Below the pieces are notes generated by a model. It searched no databases. It saw only the letters and a list, made by a program, of their open reading frames with translations, and was not told where the DNA came from. Both the position numbers and the translations under genes were made by a program. DNA of 64,000 nucleotides from positions 99,251,261 to 99,315,260 of the forward strand of contig NC_133653.1 of assembly GCF_009905375.1 (NCBI RefSeq), read 5' to 3'. Of the stretch, positions 58,115 to 64,000 are shown one piece after another (the first letter of the stretch is position 1; each line of letters begins with the position of its first letter). This stretch comes from Apium graveolens (lineage: Eukaryota > Streptophyta > Magnoliopsida > Apiales > Apiaceae).

Positions 58115-59039
58115 TAATGGCAGAGAAATGTAAATTTATTCAGAAACCTGTTTAAGGTGTATTGGCATGTAATTGTGGAATAAAATGACTTGTGATTATT
58201 TTTGGATGATCATCTCTGAGACTATAACTTGTGGTGTGTGTGTTTATTGTGGGGTCACTGTACAGAGTAGTTGATTAATTATTAAGATTGGGTGTTATTA
58301 AGGGAAATGGAACTCGTGACAACCCGGATCCCCGACCCCGGATTTGGGGGTGTTACAGGTTATCCGCTTTTCTTGCCTAATTTGGTAACGATAACAAGGA
58401 TGTTCTGGAAGATATTGGTCGTGTTCAACGTGAACTTCTTCTTAATAATTCCTTATTTACTTTTATTGTTTATCTCAACAGTCATCTCAATGTTGGGACA
58501 TCTTTCATACTTGGCGTCTCCCTTTCTGGGTATCAAGCCACTGGTCTTACACTTCATATTCTTGAAGGTCACTTCCTTCATCCAATTTTCCTAATTTCTT
58601 ACTTCCTTGTCTCCTCAGTCTATCCGCGTCTCATTATTTATCCTTCAAAATATCTCAAGGTTTCCTCGAATCCTCCCAACTTACAGGGGATAAAATATAT
58701 GTATCTCTTATTCCTTCAATCATCAACTTTAACTCATGGTGAATCACCCTCATCCTGACGATTACATACCTTTATATTTCTATTGCTACGAGTCTTTAGG
58801 GTTTCCTCATACCCAACTCCCTTATCATTCCTCAAACTCTATTGCCTTTCTGCTCCTTTCCACTTCGGTTTCTTTTTATTTTCCTTTCTATTACAATCCT
58901 TTCACATACCCACTAATCATTGACTTCAAACATCACGTAGTTCTGGGATTCTTGTCCTCCAGACGAATCTTGACATCTTTTACAATCTTAGATTCTTAAT
59001 TCATCATATTCGTCCATTTTTGCTCTAGCTCCAAAGCTT

Positions 59040-59320
59040 TTACACTATTTCCTTATCCTTGGGAATTACTTTCCCGGAAATAATTGACTGAACTTTAATC
59101 AGTTTATCATAACCTCTGGCTCCGTGCCTTTCTTGGCCTTTCACCAGCGGGTGGCCTCTCTCTTAGGAGGGTAAGTGACAAAAACAATCTTTTGGGCTTC
59201 ACCAATCATTTAGAATATAAAATCATTTCTCTATTTCCTTTAGCCAGGCTCTTGCCTCGGCTAGGTTAGCTTGTTCCTTGGAACTCTGAGAGCTTAGCGA
59301 CTTAAAGTTCCTGAAAAAAA
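59040..59320 (-). pseudogene. gag: Element I/K gag: capsid remnant
   Basis: Minus-strand pieces read SLSSQSSKEQANLAEARAWL then KEIEK, and further REATRW and KAKKGTEPEV. This is the Retrotrans_gag pattern of Tekay/Del elements, spread over frames by small indels. Sequence from 58363 to 59040 and from 59320 to 60028 is probably gag and protease too, but I see only fragments such as a possible Cys-rich knuckle near 58500-58560. Confidence 0.6.
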
Positions 59321-60028
59321 AAAAAAATCTCACCGCATTGTTTCCTCAAGGTGGTGGTTGGAAATAAAAGTATAAGTTCTGTTTAGATAGGTCCATGAAT
59401 TTCCCAATAGGAGTACCATCCTGGTTCTTCCTATCTTGCTCGACTTTTGATTTCTCAGTCTAAATATTTCTTCCTACTCCCCATAATTGGGGTCATCTTT
59501 TGATTTAAAATCCTCATTTTCCACTTCATTATATTCTGGGTTCCTTATATCTTAATTGCGACCTCCCTGATTATCACATTCAAGGTTTGCCCCTAATCTT
59601 ATTCCTCGTGGGGGCATATTACTTGGAAAATTTTTTAGAATCTCTGGATATTTGTCTTACTTACTTTGCTTAACTCTATCCCTCGTTCAGTCCTTGCACG
59701 ATTGCAAATTATGAATTCTCAAGTTCGATAAACTTCATGACACTCTCTTAAGTGTTAATAGTGCAATTAACAATGTGATCTTATCACAAACAAACTGATA
59801 TGAACTGAAATTAACGAATATATACATAACCATTGGTTCGAGGGTACAACCACTGAACACATTAAAGAGAATTACATCATGTGATCTGATCGCTTCTATC
59901 CCAAAAGTACTACCATAGATAATCATCTAGTCATTAAAACTAATCATTCATAACTTAGGCTAATCCTCCAAAAGCGGTGCTACATGAAATTCTTGTCAGA
60001 TTGCTCAAACTTTGCACACTACCATGGA

Positions 60029-60802
60029 TCAAGAAATGCGGGCATGCACGACATCCCTAACCTGCTCCATCACAGAGGTGATGAGGTATAAGATAGTTGC
60101 CAGTAGAGCTAGATCAATCTGACCCTCAAGATGGCCTCTAGCTGTAACACGGGTGGTAGCCTCAATCCTTTCCAGGCTATGAGCTAATCCTGCCGGAAGT
60201 ACCCCGCCCTCAATCCTTGGTGCAGTAAGTCGATCCAACAGATCACTCCTAACATTACGGGCCTCGGACAGGCCACCCAACGCCATATGATAATTGGCGA
60301 TAAGAGAAGCCTGAGTGGTAGCATCTAGCAGTCCATGGGGTGAAGGTGGCGCAGACCCAGGAGATCCAAATGGATAACCAAGCACGGTATCAGGTGACAA
60401 TGGTGCAGGAGATAAAGGTGGCATTTCATCAGTAGGTGATGGGCTCTGTATCGGGGATGGAACAGGAATTGGTGGAACCTCATGGATGTCTACAGGAACC
60501 TCTGGAAGCGGGTCTGATACTGGTATAATTGGTGTCGTGGAAGGCCCCACTCCTTCTGCCCTCATTAACCTTTGTGCCTTTGGTAACTCTTCATCCTCTA
60601 GTGCCACCCTCGCAGCTATTCTTGCTCTGGTAGTCGCCCTGACTACGGTCATCAATTCCTCAACGGTCCTCTTTTCATTATAATCAGGATCCTCCATGAG
60701 ATCCTCCTCAGCCACAATCCTTTCCGGAATAACATCCTCAACCGCAACATTCTCAATATAAATCTCATCCGGTCCCTCATTAGGGTACTCTATCGGATTC
60801 AC
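60029..60802 (-). pseudogene. gag: Element I/K gag: Pro-rich N-terminal region
   Basis: A 257-codon open stretch. The apparent start at 60802 is GTG; the frame is open further back, to about 60885, without an ATG, so the real start may have been lost. The N-terminal part is acidic (EDLMEDPDYNEKRTVEEL), followed by an Arg/Ala helix-like region (RARIAARVALEDEELPKA). A Pro/Ser-rich linker and a leucine-rich C-terminus come next. It lies 250 bases from the primer site, where gag begins. No domain is recognised. Confidence 0.65.
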
Positions 60803-60885
60803 AATTTGATCTCCAACTTGTAATAAAACATCCTCATGCTGATGCTCCTGAACCTCAGGGTTCGGTGCCCCGCTGCCCTATACGA

Positions 60886-61048
60886 GAACGAACTATGTTA
60901 CTATCACGATATTTATAAGGGTTCCCGTAAGGGTTTTAACTGTCAGTACTACGTTAGGTAGCCCGACTATGAACTTGGCAAGAGTTCTTATTATCTTAGT
61001 GAACTTATTATCTTAACGTCACATCATCTCTGAGGTATATAACGCTTC
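60886..61048 (-). other. Element I/K short leader
   Basis: The segment between the open gag frame and the primer-binding site. Nothing recognisable. Confidence 0.4.
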
Positions 61049-61060
61049 GCTCTGATACCA
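61049..61060 (-). other. Primer-binding site of element I/K
   Basis: The minus strand reads TGGTATCAGAGC, perfect for tRNA-iMet, four bases from LTR K. It fixes K as the 5' LTR and I as the 3' LTR of one minus-strand element. Confidence 0.92.
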
Positions 61061-61064
61061 TTTC

Positions 61065-64000
61065 TGTAACACCCTCAAATCCGGGGTCGGGGATCCGGGT
61101 TGTCACGAGTTCCATTTCCCTTAATAATACCCAACCTAATAAATAATCAACTATTCTGTACTGTGACCCCCACCATAACACACACACCATAAGTTATAGC
61201 CTCAGAGATGAATATCCAAAAAAATAATCACAAGTCGTTTTATTCCACAATTATATGCCAATACCCTTAAAAGGGTTTCTGAATGAATTTACATATTCCT
61301 TGCCATTATTAAAATTCATATTATACATAAGTCTGGTTCATCAATAGTTGAAAACCTAGCCTATTGGTAGCTCCTACCTCAGCTACGGCGACATCAATGC
61401 TTCCAGAAGACTGCGGAACGTTTTCTAACCACTTGCGAATCGGGAGCTTGGTCCTGTTCATCTTTTCTATCTGTTGTTGTGTGATGGAAGAAGAAAGCAA
61501 AGGTGAGCAGCAAGCCCACCAAAATAATATGTATAATGATTAACAATATATAAGCCTTCTCATAGTACTCATGAAAGTCTTGGTCAAAAGAAATGTACCA
61601 AGTTTGATATCTTAATGCGATGAAGTCGCAAAATATTCAGTATATATATACATATATACTTTTCACAATCTTTGAAATCCTCTGACATATATAATATACA
61701 CAGAGTTCCAGTTTATAACTGTATAAAAATATCGGTGCAAGGTGATCTCATATATCTAACCTTGTCTCAACGTTTTTCTGAAAATCTTTGACATGCACAA
61801 GATGATCATTTACTAGATATAAGTTTAAAAGATGAAGTTACAAGATACTCCAATATACTTATATCTTTTCCAAATACTACCTGAACTACCACCGTTCAAG
61901 TTATAATGAGCTTTCAACAGTTCATCACATAGATGAGACTACAAGACAAGATTTGAATAGATTAATCTTTGAAGTATTATTGAAGGAAATGAAGTTATGA
62001 TATACTTCATTAAGTTCCGATATATATATATCCACATATACATCTTCTTTATACATTTCCTGAAAACCTCTGTCATGTAAAGTATGAACAGAGTTTGTAA
62101 CATCCAATAAATTTTTGGAAGGAAAAAGAATTGTGGCATAAACCCGATATCTTGCTGATCAGGCAAAGATACCAATAAGTAACCTTTTCTACTAGTAGAT
62201 GGACGAATTCCCCACTGGTCATCACCCTGGTCGCAATAGGACCTTATGCTGGACTGCCACTCAGCTACTTACGCATTTGATGGACTCCCACTGAGCCACT
62301 TACACTATCATGGACGCCCACTGAGCCCATGTTGCTTATGCCGACTCGATAGATGGACTTACTTCCCGAACGTTGGGTAAGTAATCAATTCATTTACCAA
62401 AACCGCAACTTTGTTGCGAATATAAAATACACCACAGAGCCGGATCCCTCTGGTTTTGAGCGAGTATTTAAATCCCCTTTAAAAAGGAAGATCTTAATAT
62501 ATAAAAATGAGTTTTGGGATCCGCTCTAACTTTTAAAAATCATTTTAAAGACTCGAAAACACTTTAAAGAGTGTTTGGAGTAATGCTGATTTAATAAAGT
62601 AAATCAGTCCCAATATATTATAAAATATCTGAATATTATTATTTAAATAATATTCCCATAAAGAATAATCTTTATACAAATAATTAAGGTAGAAGTTGTA
62701 AAACTTATACTTGAAATGAGTATTAAATAACCAAAGATATACTTATACGAAAGTACTATCTTTATTTGAATAATCAAAGATAAGTTTGATAAACGACACC
62801 TTATTCTTTAATAAAATAAAGTATATATCTCAACAAATAATCGAAGTCATAGGTCCTCAAATGAATATTCAAATAATATTCATTAAATAATATAAACTGA
62901 GTCATAAGCCCTCGAATGAATATTCAAATAATATTCCTTAAATAAAATAAAAGAGACATAAGTCCTCAAATGAATATTCCAGTAATATTCATTAATAATA
63001 TAAAGTTATCGAATAAACCTTATTTGATTTATAGTTTTTAAAACTATTCATATATATATATATAATATACTCGGGAGCCTCGCCTCCCGGTTTTAGAAAA
63101 AGTTCACCTTTTTCTCCCCTATACTAAGGGTATACGCAAATATCGCTTATCTCTAGCATATGTATTCTGCAACTAATAAGCATTTGAACCAACAGATATA
63201 TCATTCAAGAATATGAAACAGACATGCATATATACCATATCACATGCTACAATATATCGCAAGAATTTGCTAATAAAAAATATGCATTTATCGCAAGATC
63301 ATGCATATACACATATACATCACAACACCAGTTATACGGGTAGAAAACTTGCCTGAGCGACTGGGGGTTACAAATGGCTCGGGATGAGTCTGGTAACCTA
63401 TAAACACATGTGATTTGGAATTAAACCAAATTCACTTGTAACTCTATACTTTAACCAAATTAGACTCTAACGCTCGCTTTGCGCTTACTGATTCTCTTAA
63501 GTCACTCGAGTACCCTCGGCTCCACCATTTTTAATAATTTAACCATTATGAGTTTTAAGGCAATTCCTTCGCGAGTGTCTTACCAACTGCCTAACACACT
63601 TTACATAAATGTTTCATACTCCAATTAGTCCTTTAAGGTCTTTAACATATGTTTCAAAGTAAGGCGAGGGGTAATATTTCGTTCGCGAAACGTCGTTACT
63701 TAAAACGGCCGTTTCTCCTAAACCGTACATCGGAATCAAACGAACCAAATATCAAAACGAAGCTCGTAACATGAGCTATCTAAGCATGGCAATGGTCAAA
63801 ACCTAGCAGGGAGTTCTCGGGTCCTAATTGTATGAACAAAAGCAGTCTAAAGTAAATCGGACATTACGATGGCTATGTTTACGCGATTTCCCAATTTTAT
63901 ACCATTCCAATTCAACCACCAATCAATCCCAATTCATTCATACAACCAACATCCATCCACAATACATCATAACAGCCCCAATCAACTCAATATTAACAAT
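61065..64000 (-). repeat. Element I/K 5' LTR, partial
   Basis: It starts TGTAACACCCTC and runs off the right edge; 2,936 bp are visible of an expected ~4.1 kb. It aligns with LTR I throughout. It has the 46-codon ORF (61321-61461) and a three-copy minisatellite (62846-63000). Confidence 0.92.
61321..61461 (-). CDS. Short LTR ORF of Tekay-like family, copy K
   Basis: 46 codons starting MNRTKLPIRKWLENVPQ and ending NQTYV. Same length and frame as copy I, with the same stop. In the only possibly functional context of the three, it would lie in the R/U5 part of the element transcript, upstream of gag. Confidence 0.38.
   Translation of the reverse strand: MNRTKLPIRKWLENVPQSSGSIDVAVAEVGATNRLGFQLLMNQTYV

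Larger units (their letters stand above)
54144..58357 (+). mobile_element. Solo LTR J, same family as I/K, opposite orientation
   Basis: It starts TGTAATAACCCC, ends GGGGGTGTTACA, and is 4,214 bp. It is flanked by perfect duplications GGTTA (54139-54143, 58358-58362) inside the internal region of element I/K. No internal domain accompanies it, so it is a solo LTR. It is more diverged from I and K than they are from each other. It holds a five-copy 54-bp minisatellite (56296-56566), an (AT)n run (57364-57395) and the LTR ORF at 57962-58114. Confidence 0.94.

Noticed and set aside
1..64000. Search for a host gene
   Set aside because: Every long ORF is explained by a retrotransposon domain or its antisense. 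No introns with conserved exons were recognised.

Overview
The window is a nested stack of plant LTR retrotransposons. I found no host protein-coding gene, rRNA, tRNA or CRISPR array. Ty1/copia (Sirevirus-like and a second lineage), Athila-like and Tekay/Del-like Ty3/gypsy elements, AT-rich spacers and LTRs up to 4.2 kb suggest intergenic heterochromatin of a large-genome eudicot. The species cannot be told from the sequence. Element names below (A to K) are mine.

Layout. 1-784: 5' end of Sirevirus-like element A (minus strand), running off the left edge. 785-2108: one LTR serving both as 5' LTR of A and 3' LTR of B. 2109-11737: internal region of B (minus), with broken gag-pol and, beyond pol, a broken extra ORF of about 1,130 codons. 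11738-21478: degenerate copia element C (minus), whose truncated 3' LTR holds a solo LTR of the A/B family (12823-14098, target duplication AAACA). 21479-26845: 5'-truncated Sirevirus-like element D (plus). 26846-37016: 5' part of Tekay-like element G (plus), whose LTR is split by F (28512-34282), an Athila-like element lacking RT, RNase H and integrase. 37144-46996: LTR-like sequence H (minus), split by copia element E (38031-46450, plus, target duplication CATCC). 46997-64000: Tekay-like element I/K (minus) with LTRs over 4 kb, holding an inverted solo LTR of its own family, J (54144-58357, target duplication GGTTA).

Inferred order of events: G entered D; F and H entered or joined G; E and I/K entered H; J entered I/K. 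C, D and B meet at deletion-type junctions. Coding regions are broken by stops and frameshifts, many explained by C-to-T or G-to-A change, as expected of old methylated copies. Elements E and D have specific lesions at the RT active site.

The most unusual signal is in the Sirevirus-like elements. Between pol and the extra ORF, B has five evenly spaced hairpins with partly compensatory arm changes, followed by a TATA-like site and a pyrimidine-rich leader. D has an unrelated palindrome array with its own TATA-like site at the same place. The same hairpin motif lies just upstream of TATAAAA in the family's solo LTR. I infer a duplicated promoter module driving the extra ORF. A second curiosity is short ORFs in Tekay-like LTRs, one resembling the histone H3 tail.
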